Of a stretch of 64,000 bases of DNA, positions 24,817 through 34,268 are shown in pieces. This stretch comes from Gluconobacter morbifer G707. GTDB lineage: Bacteria; Pseudomonadota; Alphaproteobacteria; Acetobacterales; Acetobacteraceae. The translations under genes were made by a program, and so were the position numbers. Numbering within the stretch: the first letter of the stretch is position 1; each line of letters starts with the position of its first letter. The notes below the pieces were generated by a model. That model was not told where the DNA came from and made no database searches. It worked only from the letters and a program-made list of their open reading frames with translations. The stretch is from positions 93,747 to 157,746 of the forward strand of contig NZ_AGQV01000006.1 of the NCBI RefSeq assembly GCF_000234355.1, written 5' to 3'.

Positions 24817-25566
24817 TCAGTGAGCAACAGCCTCGCGCAGGTAGATGCAGGTGAGGATGGCGAACACATAGGCCTGAAGCGCACCCACCAGCAGCTCGAG
24901 AGCCGTCAGCGCAATATTGATCGCGATCGGAGCGACGGCCAGGATGTGGCCGAACGCGCCCAGACCGGCGAGCATGATCGTGAAAGCGGCAAACACTTCC
25001 AGCAGCACGTGACCCGCCACCATGTTGGCGAACAGACGGATCGACAGGCTGACCGGACGGGAAAGGAAAGAGATGAGTTCGATCGGCACGAGCAGCGGGG
25101 CAAGCCAGATCGGCGTGCCGGCCGGGAAGAAGTGCCGGAAGAAGCCAAGTCCCTGAAAGCGCAGGGAGGCGAGGATCGAGATCACGAAGACCAGCGCCGC
25201 CAGAGCGAAGGTTACGGCGATGTGGCTGGTATAGGTAAAGGAGAAGGGCAGAAGGCCGAGGTAGTTGCCGGCGAGGATGAAGAAGAACAGCGTGAAGACG
25301 AAGGGGAAGAAGACGGCGCCTTCTTCACCCATCGTGCCGACGGCGAGATCCCTGACGAAATCATATCCGATTTCGGCGGCGGCCTGGAGGCGGCCCGGAA
25401 CCACGGCGGCAGGGCGCATCCCGATATACAGGAATGCCAGCACCAGGACGACGGCGATGATCATGAACAGGGGTGACTGCGAGAACCGCAGGGCCTCGCC
25501 CACGGACCCGAAGACCGGATGGAGCTCGAACTGTCCGAGCGCGTCAATCGTCGATCCGGCTGCCAC
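24817..25566 (-). CDS. atpB: F0F1 ATP synthase subunit a
   Basis: Subunit a supplies the proton half-channels next to the c-ring. The protein is about 249 residues with six or so membrane helices. It contains FFFILAGNYLGLLPFSFTYTSHIAVTFALA and the key Arg region in FLSRPVSLSIRLFANMVAGHVLLEVF, where the second Arg (SIRLFANM) is the essential one. It ends GALQAYVFAILTCIYLREAV. I chose the GTG at 25566 because GGGAGAAGCC lies just upstream and the protein then starts VAAGSTIDALGQFELHP, as in the family. ATG codons at 25581 and 25584 are alternatives. The start overlaps the atpI end by 23 bases. Confidence 0.93.
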   Translation of the reverse strand: MAAGSTIDALGQFELHPVFGSVGEALRFSQSPLFMIIAVVLVLAFLYIGMRPAAVVPGRLQAAAEIGYDFVRDLAVGTMGEEGAVFFPFVFTLFFFILAGNYLGLLPFSFTYTSHIAVTFALAALVFVISILASLRFQGLGFFRHFFPAGTPIWLAPLLVPIELISFLSRPVSLSIRLFANMVAGHVLLEVFAAFTIMLAGLGAFGHILAVAPIAINIALTALELLVGALQAYVFAILTCIYLREAVAH

Positions 25567-25909
25567 GCTGGCTTCTCCCATCATCTGTGGGGCCTGACAC
25601 CATGCCCGCCCCATTCAAAACCCGCCAGACATTCATCATGCCGGCACAACATCCAAGCAGGGCGAAGACCGTCAGGAACAGGGCCTTGTATCCCAGCCAG
25701 TAGCCCAGAGCGTAACCAATCGCCACGCCAACGGCCAGACCGGCAACAAGGTCCGTCCCCACCCGGATCGCGAGGCCGAAGGATGACATCGTTGTGCCAT
25801 CGTCATCGGCGTCTGCGGAGGAGTCCTCCGAATGGGGATTCAGTCTCCGGCTTGCGCGTTTCAGGCGCGCATCGAAGTTTTCGTCACCATCGGAAGGGGC
25901 GTGTCCCAC
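25544..25909 (-). CDS. atpI: ATP synthase protein I (AtpI)
   Basis: The 121-residue protein has a hydrophilic acidic N-terminus and two membrane helices, LVAGLAVGVAIGYALGYWLG and ALFLTVFALLGCCAGMMNVWRV. This matches the AtpZ/AtpI family that helps c-ring assembly or Mg uptake in ATP synthase operons. It is the first gene of the F0 unit and overlaps atpB. The F1 genes are not in the window, which is the usual split arrangement in alphaproteobacteria. Confidence 0.85.
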   Translation of the reverse strand: MGHAPSDGDENFDARLKRASRRLNPHSEDSSADADDDGTTMSSFGLAIRVGTDLVAGLAVGVAIGYALGYWLGYKALFLTVFALLGCCAGMMNVWRVLNGAGMVSGPTDDGRSQRGSRIDD

Positions 25910-26054
25910 GCGATCTGATCCCTTGCCCTGTGCGCATCCTCTTCTCCGGTCATCATGAGCCGGATTCCGTGTCAGCGCAGGCGCTTGCTACCGGCGTGTC
26001 CCCGGGCTGTCAATGTATTCCCGCCACGGGACCGCCGGAGCATGCATTTTCTTC

Positions 26055-27566
26055 CTAACTTACCAGTCTCAGGCGGCGTCCGCGAGGGGGTTCTCCGGAA
26101 GACTGGTCGAAGGGAAGCATCGGGGCCGGATCGTCAGCATCCGGTTCAATCCGGGGAGCATCCGGCATGTGTTCGCCGAGATAGGCATCCGACAGGGTTC
26201 GGAAGGCGTAATCCAGCATGGAGCTGGCATAGGCTGCCTTCGGATCGCCCTCGACGGTTCCGGCGGGGCCGAAGCGCGTGTAGGCGAATCGTTCTACGAA
26301 TGCTTCCAGTGGTGCCCCGAACTGGAGACCGATGCTGACAGCCTGTCCCAGGCATTCCATGAGCCCACGGGCCATGGGGCTTTCACGGGTCGGGACGAGG
26401 CTGAGTTCACCCAGCGTTCCGTCTTCGAATTCGCTGGTGCGCATGAAGAGGCTGTGACCTCCGACGGCGGTCCGCTGGGTAAAGCCTGTCTGACGCATCG
26501 GCAGGGGGCGTCGGACGCCGCGTTCCAGCCGGGCCAGCATGTTCGCCATTTCCGGTTCCGGAACTTCGGGCAGGAAATCGACCAGTCCCTCCAGAGCCCT
26601 GTGCATGAGCATGTGGGCTTCGGGACGGGGCGGGGAAAGGGGAAATTCCCCGGAGAGGGCCATGGCCAGCGCGGATTCGGGCGTCAGGCCGCGATGGGCC
26701 AGTCTTGCGGTTGTCGAGGCGCGCAGATGGCCGTCTTCCCGCAGGGGGGAAAAGACCGGAGCGAGGCCGCAGGCTTCCACGCCAAGCAGGGCATCGGAAG
26801 GGCCGGGGGAAGAGAAGCCCGTTTCAAGCGGGCAGAGTTTCTGTCCGTCCAGCGCCGTGAGGGCTGAAAGGGTCAGGTCGCGCATATCCGGGAGGGGGGA
26901 GGCCGGAATGGCGGGAATGGGGAGATCGGTCCCGGCGCGGGCGATGGCGGTGGCAGTGGCCGCCAGTGCCCGGGCAGCGTTGCGGCCGTCGTTGCTGTCG
27001 TAGTCCAGGCCCATGGCCGCTAGGCAGGCATCAAGATCTGTCAGCAGGAGTATTCCGGCGGGTTCATGGGCCGGATCGGGCGGCAGATCGAACAGGGGAA
27101 GTTCGCCCGTGCGTTCGATGCGGGTGGCGGCGTGAAGGCGGCGCAGGGAATCACAGGCCAGCTTCAGGCATGCGATGTAATGCTCCGGCGCGAAACCGTC
27201 TTCCTGAACGAAGCTGGACAGGCGGATGACAAAGCCCGGCGTTCCGTCCGGCTGGCGCTGCCAGAGGGCGGCGTTCGGCGCGAGCTGGCGCATCAGGAGC
27301 AGGCAGGAGAGGCTGCGGCCCGGCGACGGCATGCCGGATGGTGAGCCGGGCAGGGGCGGGCAGGTATCGATGGTGTCGATCCAGCGTGCTGCTTCCGAGG
27401 ACAGGCGGACGGGGCCGACGCCGGGGGTCAGCTGTGCCAGAGCCTGCGCGGCGTCATCTTCCCATGCAGCGGGAAGGGTGACGGCACGGAGGGTGCTGTC
27501 GTCAGGATCGGTCGTGACCCGAAGCGTTCTCATCCGAACGCCGGTCCAGTGGAGGCGGGCTGTCAT
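26055..27566 (-). CDS. Degenerate B12-dependent ribonucleotide reductase-like protein (TSCPD module)
   Basis: The protein (503 residues from the ATG at 27566; a start at 27533 is possible) ends in a region nearly identical in layout to the C-terminal part of alphaproteobacterial NrdJ. Residues 352-467 read RRPLPMRQTGFTQRTAVGGH, LFMRTSEFEDGTLGELSL, AVSIGLQFGAPLEAFVERFAYTRFGPAG, SSMLDYAFRTLSDAYLG. Weaker echoes of NrdJ lie upstream: the helix around 112-150, LGLDYDSNDGRN-like residues near 186-196, and the segment near 258-300. The N-terminus around 20-46 resembles the NrdJ start. The central barrel with the NxCxE catalytic site and the redox cysteines is absent. It is unlikely to reduce ribonucleotides. 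A regulatory or structural role is inferred only. Confidence 0.7.
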   Translation of the reverse strand: MTARLHWTGVRMRTLRVTTDPDDSTLRAVTLPAAWEDDAAQALAQLTPGVGPVRLSSEAARWIDTIDTCPPLPGSPSGMPSPGRSLSCLLLMRQLAPNAALWQRQPDGTPGFVIRLSSFVQEDGFAPEHYIACLKLACDSLRRLHAATRIERTGELPLFDLPPDPAHEPAGILLLTDLDACLAAMGLDYDSNDGRNAARALAATATAIARAGTDLPIPAIPASPLPDMRDLTLSALTALDGQKLCPLETGFSSPGPSDALLGVEACGLAPVFSPLREDGHLRASTTARLAHRGLTPESALAMALSGEFPLSPPRPEAHMLMHRALEGLVDFLPEVPEPEMANMLARLERGVRRPLPMRQTGFTQRTAVGGHSLFMRTSEFEDGTLGELSLVPTRESPMARGLMECLGQAVSIGLQFGAPLEAFVERFAYTRFGPAGTVEGDPKAAYASSMLDYAFRTLSDAYLGEHMPDAPRIEPDADDPAPMLPFDQSSGEPPRGRRLRLVS

Positions 27567-27772
27567 GAAGACGAATCTACGCCTCGGCTCGGGGGTGCCG
27601 GAAGCCGGAAAAAGCACTCCGGAAAGGCGTTAATGGGCGGAAACATGGGGATATGGGGGATAACATCTGAATTCCATCCGGGACGGGGCCGGTTTCTTCA
27701 TGATGGAGGGGTTGGACGTGGGCGGCGGAGTCGGGTAGTGCAGATGGGAATGAGTTTTTCGAAGGTGTCGTC

Positions 27773-28291
27773 ATGACCGCAGCTACGGCCCGCCACGACC
27801 GGGTGGACCTGATGGCCGGATTCATCGTGCTGGCCTGTCTGGGCGGCCTGCTCGTGGCTGCCATGGTGGGCCATCAGCAAAGCAGTGATGACGGCTATCC
27901 CGTGCATGCGTCGTTCAGCCAGATTGACGGGCTGGGGATCGGGTCTGATGTGCGTCTTGCGGGCATTACCGTCGGGCATGTGCTGTCGGAAACGGTGGAT
28001 CCCAAGACATTTCAGGCGCAGGTCACCTTCACTCTTGCACCTGATGTGAAGCTGCCGACCGATTCTGCTGCGATCGTGACCTCGGACAGTCTCCTAGGGG
28101 GCAAGTATATCGCGCTGTCTCCTGGCGGGGCGGACACTCTGCTCAAGCCCGGCGGCCTGATGACGGAAACGCAGGGGGCCATCAGTCTGGAGCAGCTTCT
28201 GAGCAAGTTCATTTTCTCTGTGACGGATTCCCTCCAGAAAAGCCGGAAGGCTTCGGGACCTTCCTCCGGGGGGCTGTCGGATCAGCCGTGA
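27773..28291 (+). CDS. mlaD: MlaD-type MCE-domain lipid transport protein
   Basis: The 172-residue protein has a short cytoplasmic start, one membrane helix (MAGFIVLACLGGLLVAAMVG, residues 14-33) and an MCE domain. That domain shows VHASFSQIDGLGIGSDVRLAGITVGHV, TVDPKTFQAQVTF, LPTDSAAIVTSDSLLGGKYIALSPGG and QGAISLEQLLSKFI. This is the periplasmic substrate-binding ring of the Mla system that moves phospholipids between membranes. The ATPase and permease genes are not here. It is the first gene of an overlapping chain with the next two. Confidence 0.92.
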   Translation: MTAATARHDRVDLMAGFIVLACLGGLLVAAMVGHQQSSDDGYPVHASFSQIDGLGIGSDVRLAGITVGHVLSETVDPKTFQAQVTFTLAPDVKLPTDSAAIVTSDSLLGGKYIALSPGGADTLLKPGGLMTETQGAISLEQLLSKFIFSVTDSLQKSRKASGPSSGGLSDQP

Positions 28292-28512
28292 CGGAGAAGG
28301 ATTTTCCATGGGTTGATCGGCAGGGAGAGGCCGTGTCCTGTACGGAGAAGCTGCGTGTCCTGCGGGAAAACGATGCGGAACTGCGTCAGGCCCTTCAGGA
28401 CGCATTTGAAGACGGAATCCTCATGGGAGTGACGCCGGACGCCATGCGCCGCACATTCGAAGCCATGCTGGCCGACCTGAAAGACCCGACGCATCCGGGA
28501 CAGAGGGCATGA
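28288..28512 (+). CDS. Small hypothetical protein in the mlaD unit
   Basis: The 74-residue protein starts at a GTG that overlaps the mlaD stop (GTGA). It is acidic and helical, with MTEKDFPWVDRQGEAVSCTEK and LRENDAELRQALQDAFEDGILMGV, then DAMRRTFEAMLADL. I recall similar small proteins at this position in related bacteria but cannot name a family. There is no signal or membrane segment. It is overlapped at its end by the DUF2155 gene, so tight coupling argues for a real product. Confidence 0.68.
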   Translation: MTEKDFPWVDRQGEAVSCTEKLRVLRENDAELRQALQDAFEDGILMGVTPDAMRRTFEAMLADLKDPTHPGQRA

Positions 28513-29192
28513 TGCGGCGGAACATCCTTTCTTCTGCGGTCCTGCTGGCGTTTTCGATGGCCGGGTCAGCGTTGGGAGCGACGCCGGTGGCGCCGCCTGC
28601 CATGTATCCTGCCACGATATGGCAGGGGCGGACGACGGCCGTGATCCGCGTTCTGGACCGGCTGGATTCCCATCTTGAGACCCTGACGGTCCCGGTGGGC
28701 GGTTCGGCGTCCTATCACAGTCTGAATGTTGCGGTGGAGCGGTGTGTCAGTCGGCCCGAGACCCTGCCGGCGGATTCGGCTGCGCTTCTGCATCTGAAGG
28801 ATGCGACGGATGAGACGCGTCCACCTTTTGACGGGTGGATGCTGGCCCAGGAACCAGCCGTCGCGACCTATGGCAGTCCGCTTTATGATGTCCGCGTCAT
28901 TTCCTGTGGGGGAGAGACGGTGGCTCCGCAGGCTGGTCCCCTGCCAGTCACAAAGGCGCCACAACTGACTGATACGTCTGTCCCGGAGGAAGAGGGCGGC
29001 GATGATCGGCCTGATCAGGCTTCACCGGATGGTGGGGCGGTCCCTCTGGCGCCGGACAGTCATACGCCGATTCCGCTTGCTCCTCCCGTTGGGGGCGCCC
29101 CTTCGCTAGCGCCCGCTGCTCCTGCAACGCCGTCCGCTCCCCGTAACGGCCAGCCCCTGCCGCCTCCCGAAGCCGATCCGGGCCTCGAGTAG
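28509..29192 (+). CDS. DUF2155 secreted protein with Pro-rich tail
   Basis: The 227-residue protein has a signal peptide (cleavage after SALGA near residue 23). A DUF2155-type domain follows: TTAVIRVLDRLDSHLETLTVPVGGSASYHSLNVAVERCVSRPETLPADSAALLHL, PPFDGWMLAQEPAVATYGSPLYDVRVISC. Two Cys may form a disulfide. The last 80 residues are Pro/Ala/Asp-rich and look disordered. The family occurs beside mlaD and envelope genes in alphaproteobacteria; its role is unknown. The ATG overlaps the previous stop (ATGA). Confidence 0.83.
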   Translation: MMRRNILSSAVLLAFSMAGSALGATPVAPPAMYPATIWQGRTTAVIRVLDRLDSHLETLTVPVGGSASYHSLNVAVERCVSRPETLPADSAALLHLKDATDETRPPFDGWMLAQEPAVATYGSPLYDVRVISCGGETVAPQAGPLPVTKAPQLTDTSVPEEEGGDDRPDQASPDGGAVPLAPDSHTPIPLAPPVGGAPSLAPAAPATPSAPRNGQPLPPPEADPGLE

Positions 29193-29242
29193 GCAGAAGG
29201 GGGAGCGGCCATCATCCAGAGACCGGAAGAGATGTCAGCCGC

Positions 29243-29965
29243 ATGATTCATGTCCCTTTTCCTCCTTCAAAAGCAGCACTTCTGCTGGATTTCGACGGTA
29301 CGCTCGTCGATATTGCGCCCACTCCTGACACCGTGAAGGTTTCCGAAGGTCTCGTACCTGACCTGTTGCGTCTGAAAGACATGCTCGGAGGTGCCCTGGC
29401 GATTGTGACGGGGCGTCCCATTGCCCAGATCGATCATTTTCTGCCGGGTGTACCTCATGCTGTTGCCGGTGAGCATGGTGTGATGGTTCGTGCCGCGCCG
29501 GGTGCGGACATTCAGGGGCGTGCCCTGCCCGATGTGCCGGAAGACTGGCGCCGGGCTGCAATGGACATCGAGGCGTGTTTCCCCGGGGCACATGTTGAAC
29601 ATAAAAAAGCCGGAATGGTGCTTCATTATAGGAAAGCACCTGAAGCGGAGCCTGATTTCCGTGCGCTGACGGCCAGCTGGCCGGTCGAGCGGAGCGGCTT
29701 TCATCTTCAGGATGCTCTGATGGCCATCGAGCTGCGCCCGCTGGGTGTGGACAAGGGCACGGCACTCCGTGAACTGATGGTCGAATCTCCTTTTCGTGGG
29801 CGTCTGCCACTCTTTGTGGGAGATGACGTTACGGACAGGGACGGAGTGAGGGCCGCGCAGCAGATGGGTGGTGCGGGCTGGCTCATTCCGGACGATTTTC
29901 CGGATGCGAAAACATTCCGGGAATGGTTGCATGGACTGGCGGAGGGTCGTGGATGGGGCGTCTGA
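29243..29965 (+). CDS. otsB: Trehalose-6-phosphate phosphatase
   Basis: OtsB removes the phosphate from trehalose-6-phosphate to give trehalose. The 240-residue HAD-family protein shows motif I LLLDFDGTLVDIAPTP, then IVTGRPIAQID and AVAGEHGVMVR. The cap follows, and then GVDKGTALREL with motif IV LFVGDDVTDRDGVRAA. The ATG at 29243 follows GGAAGAGA. It overlaps otsA by 13 bases, so the two trehalose enzymes are made together, as a desiccation or osmotic-stress response in related bacteria. Confidence 0.95.
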   Translation: MIHVPFPPSKAALLLDFDGTLVDIAPTPDTVKVSEGLVPDLLRLKDMLGGALAIVTGRPIAQIDHFLPGVPHAVAGEHGVMVRAAPGADIQGRALPDVPEDWRRAAMDIEACFPGAHVEHKKAGMVLHYRKAPEAEPDFRALTASWPVERSGFHLQDALMAIELRPLGVDKGTALRELMVESPFRGRLPLFVGDDVTDRDGVRAAQQMGGAGWLIPDDFPDAKTFREWLHGLAEGRGWGV

Positions 29966-31290
29966 TTATTGTTTCCAACCGTACGCCTGCACCTGGGGAG
30001 CGCACACAGCCGGCTGGCGGTCTGACCGTTGGGCTGTATGACGCGATCCAGAAGCGGGAGAGCCTGTGGTTCGGGTGGTCCGGACAGCAGGCTGAGGATG
30101 CGGGGGAACGACCTGTAGAGGAGGACCGGCTTGATAACGTGACCTATGTCACGTTTGACCTGACGCCTTCACAGTATGACCGGTTCTATCTGAACTTTTC
30201 CAACGGGGTTCTCTGGCCGCTCTGCCATTATCGCACCAATCTCATCCGCTACACGCGTGAAGACTGCGATGTCTATTACGAGACCAACGAGGTCTTTGCA
30301 GACAGGCTGCTTCCGCTGCTGCAGGATGACGATGTTGTCTGGATCCATGATTACCACCTGTTTCCGCTGGCCCGGATGCTGCGTGAGCGCGGGGTCAGGA
30401 ACAGGATCGGGTTCTTCCTGCACATTCCGTTCCCGCCATGGAGCGTTGCCCGGCTTCTGCCGCAGCTGAAACGTCTGCTGGAGGGGGTTGCCGGATGTGA
30501 CCGCATTGGTGTGCAGACACCGGAAGACGCCGCCAACCTGAAAGGGTGTTTCGAGGTCTACGGCATTGACGAGGAGGTGGAGGCGGTTCCGATCGGGATC
30601 GATCCGGTCAGTTTCCGTCAGCAGGCGATCGAAAGTGCGGCGTCCGATGAGGTCAGCCGGATTGTTGATACGCTGGAAGGCACGCGCATGATCGTGGGGG
30701 TGGACCGTTTGGATTATTCCAAGGGTCTGCCGGAGCGGATGCGCGGGTTTGAGATGCTTCTCAAGAACTATCCGGAGCATCGCGGGCAGGTCACGTTCAT
30801 CCAGATCACGCCTGTTTCGCGTTCGGGGGTCGAGAGCTACCGGATCCTGAAGGAGGAGTTGGACGGTCTGGTCGGGACGATCAATGGCGCCTATGGCACG
30901 CCGGACTGGGTGCCGATCCGCTATACGACCTGGCCGATTGCGCGGCAGATCCTCGCGGGGCTCTATCGTGTGGCGGATGTCGGGTTCGTCACGCCGCTGC
31001 GGGATGGCATGAATCTGGTCGCCAAGGAGTTCATTGCGGCACAGGACGAGGATGATCCAGGTGTGCTGGTTCTGAGCCGTTTTGCCGGGGCTGCTCCGGA
31101 GATGCCGGAGGCGCTTCTGGTCAATCCCTTGGACGCGGAAGGGATGGCTGATGCACTTCATGCGGCTCTGACCATGGACGCGAAGGCCCGTCATGATGCA
31201 TGGTCCGCCATCTATGGCGAAGTGAGCCGCAATACGGCGGGGAGCTGGGCCAAGCAGTTTCTCGAAAGTCTGGAGACCGTCCGAGCATGA
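29953..31290 (+). CDS. otsA: Trehalose-6-phosphate synthase
   Basis: OtsA joins UDP-glucose and glucose-6-phosphate to trehalose-6-phosphate. The 445-residue GT20 protein begins [23 protein letters not shown]. It contains [48 protein letters not shown], the [19 protein letters not shown] nucleotide-sugar site and [20 protein letters not shown] chose the ATG at 29953 because GGAGGG lies six bases upstream and the upstream frame does not match the family. It lies inside the otsB end and overlaps dsbB at its own stop. Confidence 0.96.
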   Translation: MGRLIIVSNRTPAPGERTQPAGGLTVGLYDAIQKRESLWFGWSGQQAEDAGERPVEEDRLDNVTYVTFDLTPSQYDRFYLNFSNGVLWPLCHYRTNLIRYTREDCDVYYETNEVFADRLLPLLQDDDVVWIHDYHLFPLARMLRERGVRNRIGFFLHIPFPPWSVARLLPQLKRLLEGVAGCDRIGVQTPEDAANLKGCFEVYGIDEEVEAVPIGIDPVSFRQQAIESAASDEVSRIVDTLEGTRMIVGVDRLDYSKGLPERMRGFEMLLKNYPEHRGQVTFIQITPVSRSGVESYRILKEELDGLVGTINGAYGTPDWVPIRYTTWPIARQILAGLYRVADVGFVTPLRDGMNLVAKEFIAAQDEDDPGVLVLSRFAGAAPEMPEALLVNPLDAEGMADALHAALTMDAKARHDAWSAIYGEVSRNTAGSWAKQFLESLETVRA

Positions 31291-31802
31291 TCCTGAGCAG
31301 AACGACACAGCCCGCCCAGACACGATTACTGGGGGGGCTGTTCGTTCTGTCCGGGATTATTGCGCTGGGGATGGTCTGGTACGCCGAGCACCGGTTGCAG
31401 CTTGCGCCCTGCGAGCTGTGTCTATGGGAGCGGCGGCCGTGGCGCGTTCTGATCGGGGCTGGCGCCCTGACGCTGATCCTGCCAAAGCGGTTTGCGAAAT
31501 ATGGGGTGTTCGTCGGGCTGCTGTGCCTGATGACCAGTATCGGGCTGGCGGTTCTACATTCCGGTGTGGAGCATGGGTGGTGGCCCAGCCCGGCGCCTGA
31601 ATGTCGCGCTCCGGTTTTTCATGGCGGGAGTTTCAAGGACTGGATGGCCAGTATGCCGGCCCGTCCGAACAAGCCCTGCGATGCACCGGATTATCTTTTT
31701 GGGCTGCCCATCTCCATGACGGAGACGGGCGGGCTTTATGCAATCATCGTGTTTGTGCTGGCCGCGTTCGGGAGCGTGCGGATGCTGCGCTCCCGGCGCT
31801 AG
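31287..31802 (+). CDS. dsbB: Disulfide bond formation protein B
   Basis: DsbB reoxidises DsbA and passes electrons to quinone. The 171-residue inner-membrane protein has four hydrophobic segments. It holds the first periplasmic CxxC in APCELCLWERRPW and a second cysteine pair in PECRAPVFHGG and NKPCDAPDYLFG, the loop that contacts DsbA. Such LCxWER contexts are typical of DsbB. The ATG overlaps the otsA TGA (ATGA). No dsbA is in the window. It converges with the DUF1328 gene, four bases away. Confidence 0.9.
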   Translation: MILSRTTQPAQTRLLGGLFVLSGIIALGMVWYAEHRLQLAPCELCLWERRPWRVLIGAGALTLILPKRFAKYGVFVGLLCLMTSIGLAVLHSGVEHGWWPSPAPECRAPVFHGGSFKDWMASMPARPNKPCDAPDYLFGLPISMTETGGLYAIIVFVLAAFGSVRMLRSRR

Positions 31803-31806
31803 GCGG

Positions 31807-31980
31807 TCAGAGGCGCGTCCGGCCGCGACCGAAGATGAGGCTGACGATCAGCAGGACTAGGAAGACGAAGAAAAGGATCTTGCCGATATAGGCAAAATCA
31901 CCTGCAATTCCGCCGAAGCCCAGAACTGCGGCACATAGGGCGAGAATGAGGAAGACAACCGTCCAGCGAAGCAGATCCAT
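31807..31980 (-). CDS. DUF1328 small membrane protein (YtjA-like)
   Basis: The 57-residue protein has two hydrophobic segments and the DUF1328 order [52 protein letters not shown]. Function unknown. The family is widespread in proteobacteria and often stress-induced. I chose the ATG at 31980 to fit the family length; a longer frame to 32058 is open but not typical. Confidence 0.85.
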   Translation of the reverse strand: MDLLRWTVVFLILALCAAVLGFGGIAGDFAYIGKILFFVFLVLLIVSLIFGRGRTRL

Positions 31981-32140
31981 GGGTATTTCCCCTGTCGTTA
32001 TGGTATCCTTCGAAGGAAGGAACCGGAATGAATAGTTCTGAACGGGGCTCGCCTTCACAGGTTCACTTCTGCAACAGTCTTTTCATGAAAATTCGCAGCT
32101 GCCTTAACGGGCAGGCCCACTCGTTCCGGGGAGGCACTCC

Positions 32141-34174
32141 ATGACCCGCTTCCATTCCCTCTATCATCAGGAATTCGCCCGGATCGCGGCCTGTACGCTG
32201 CCGGTAACGCTGGCGGTGCCCGAGGAAAATGGACGCAGGATACGGGCCATTCTGGAGGACTGTGACCGGCAGGGTGTGGCGGTGGCGGTGTTTCCCGAGC
32301 TTGGGCTGACCGGGTACACGCTGGATGATCTGCGCTTTCAGGACGTGGTGCTTTCGGGGGCGGAAGAGGCGTTGCGGGATCTGGCGCGGGACACGCAGTC
32401 TCTCATGACCGTGGCTGTTGTGGGTGTTCCGCTGCGGCGGGGGGACCTGCTGTATAACTGTGCGGCGGTGCTGCATCGGGGGCGGGTTCTCGGGATCGTG
32501 CCCAAATCCTGGCTTCCCCGGTATCGGGAGTTCTATGAGCCGCGGCAGTTTACCGCCGGGCTGGGGACGACAGGAACGGTGTGCTTCCAGGGCGAGGAGG
32601 TTCCGTTCGGCACCGATCTTCTGTTCAGGGCGGAGGATGTTCCCGGGCTGACCCTGGGGGTGGAGATCTGCGAGGATCTCTGGGTTGCCGCGCCGCCCAG
32701 CAGCGGTCTGGCGCAGGCGGGGGCGACGGTCGTTCTCAATCCCTCGGCTTCACCGGTGACGATCGGACGGACGGATGACCGCTCCCTTCTGTGCCGCGCG
32801 CAGTCCATGCGGACCCTGACGGCCTATGCCTATGCCGCGGCGGGGGAAGGGGAATCCACGACCGATCTGGCTTGGGACGGGCAGGTTTCCATTCACGAGG
32901 CCGGTCGGCTTCTGGCGCAATCCGATCGCTTTCCGCAGGGAGAGCGACTGGTTACGGCGGATGTGGATCTGGCGCTGCTGCGGCAGGAGCGGATGCGGAC
33001 GGGGCAGTTCGGACTGGATGCGCTGTCCTGCCGGACGGTCGGATTTGTGCTGGCCCCGCCGGAAGGGGATCTGGGGCTGCGCCGTGATGTGCCGCGCTTT
33101 CCGTTCGTACCGTCTGACCCGGCCACGCTGGCGCGGGACTGTTATGAGGGGTGGACCATTCAGGTCAGTGCGCTTCGCCGCCGTCTGGAGGCCAGTGGGG
33201 CGCAGCGGGCCGTGATCGGGGTTTCGGGCGGGCTGGACAGTACGCTGGCCCTGCTGGTGGCGGTCCGGGCGGCGGATGAGCTCGGGTGGCCGCGGTCGCA
33301 TGTGCTGGCTTACACAATGCCGGGTTTTGCGACGGGGACGGAAAGCCGGAGCCTTGCGCATCTTCTGATGGAGGCACTGGGCGTTCAGGCCAACGAGCTG
33401 GATATCCGCCCGACGGCCCGGACCATGCTGGCGGGGATCGGGCATCCTTTTGCGGAGGGACAGCCGGTTCATGACATCACGTTTGAAAACGTGCAGGCCG
33501 GGCTGCGGACGGATTTCCTGTTCCGTCTGGCCAATTTCCATAATGGGATCGTGATCGGGACGGGGGATCTGTCCGAGCTGGCGCTGGGCTGGTGTACGTA
33601 TGGCGTGGGGGACCAGATGTCCCATTACAACGTCAATGCCGGGATGCCGAAGACCCTGATCCAGCATGTCATCCGCTGGCTGGCGAAAGAGGGTGGGCTG
33701 GGAGAACGGACTGCCGGTGTTCTGGAACGGATTGTCAGTGCCGAAATTTCACCGGAACTCGTGCCGGATACGGGACAGGGCATCCAGAGCACAGAGCAGA
33801 CGATCGGGCCTTATGCCCTTCAGGATTTCACGCTGTTTTATGTGCTGCGATACGGGTTCCGTCCGTCCCGGGTGGCTTTTCTGGCGGAAAAGGCCTGGAG
33901 CGATGCGGACAAGGGAACGTGGCCGGCCCATTATCCAGCGGACAAGCGGGCTGCGTATGGGCTGGGAGAAATCCGTCACTGGCTGGGGGTGTTCGTGAAG
34001 CGGTTTTTTGCTACGAGCCAGTTCAAGCGCTCAGCTGCCCCGAACGGACCGAAAATCGTTGCGGGGGGAGCGCTGTCTCCGCGTGGGGACTGGAGAGCAC
34101 CTTCGGATGGAAATGCCCGTTTGTGGATGAAGGATCTGGCGGAAAACGTCCCGGAGACGAACACGGGTTTGTAA
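32141..34174 (+). CDS. nadE: Glutamine-dependent NAD+ synthetase
   Basis: NadE amidates nicotinate adenine dinucleotide to NAD+ with glutamine. The 677-residue two-domain form has an N-terminal nitrilase-type glutaminase (Glu in [14 protein letters not shown], Lys in [18 protein letters not shown], Cys in [11 protein letters not shown]). The C-terminal ATP-pyrophosphatase domain holds the P-loop [44 protein letters not shown] and [11 protein letters not shown]. The NAD pathway gene nadD is at 58858. Confidence 0.95.
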   Translation: MTRFHSLYHQEFARIAACTLPVTLAVPEENGRRIRAILEDCDRQGVAVAVFPELGLTGYTLDDLRFQDVVLSGAEEALRDLARDTQSLMTVAVVGVPLRRGDLLYNCAAVLHRGRVLGIVPKSWLPRYREFYEPRQFTAGLGTTGTVCFQGEEVPFGTDLLFRAEDVPGLTLGVEICEDLWVAAPPSSGLAQAGATVVLNPSASPVTIGRTDDRSLLCRAQSMRTLTAYAYAAAGEGESTTDLAWDGQVSIHEAGRLLAQSDRFPQGERLVTADVDLALLRQERMRTGQFGLDALSCRTVGFVLAPPEGDLGLRRDVPRFPFVPSDPATLARDCYEGWTIQVSALRRRLEASGAQRAVIGVSGGLDSTLALLVAVRAADELGWPRSHVLAYTMPGFATGTESRSLAHLLMEALGVQANELDIRPTARTMLAGIGHPFAEGQPVHDITFENVQAGLRTDFLFRLANFHNGIVIGTGDLSELALGWCTYGVGDQMSHYNVNAGMPKTLIQHVIRWLAKEGGLGERTAGVLERIVSAEISPELVPDTGQGIQSTEQTIGPYALQDFTLFYVLRYGFRPSRVAFLAEKAWSDADKGTWPAHYPADKRAAYGLGEIRHWLGVFVKRFFATSQFKRSAAPNGPKIVAGGALSPRGDWRAPSDGNARLWMKDLAENVPETNTGL

Positions 34175-34268
34175 ACTTTTTCGGATTTGGGCGGTTGGAT
34201 CTTTCGCATCGGGCTTTCCATACCAATATGCGAATTACCCTTTTCAACAGGCAGGGACTCACATCGTC

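Noticed and set aside
34203..34234. Seven-base inverted repeat TTCGCAT/ATGCGAA before the aldehyde dehydrogenase gene
   Set aside because: Short and AT-poor with no recognised operator; could be chance at this size, so not listed as a site.
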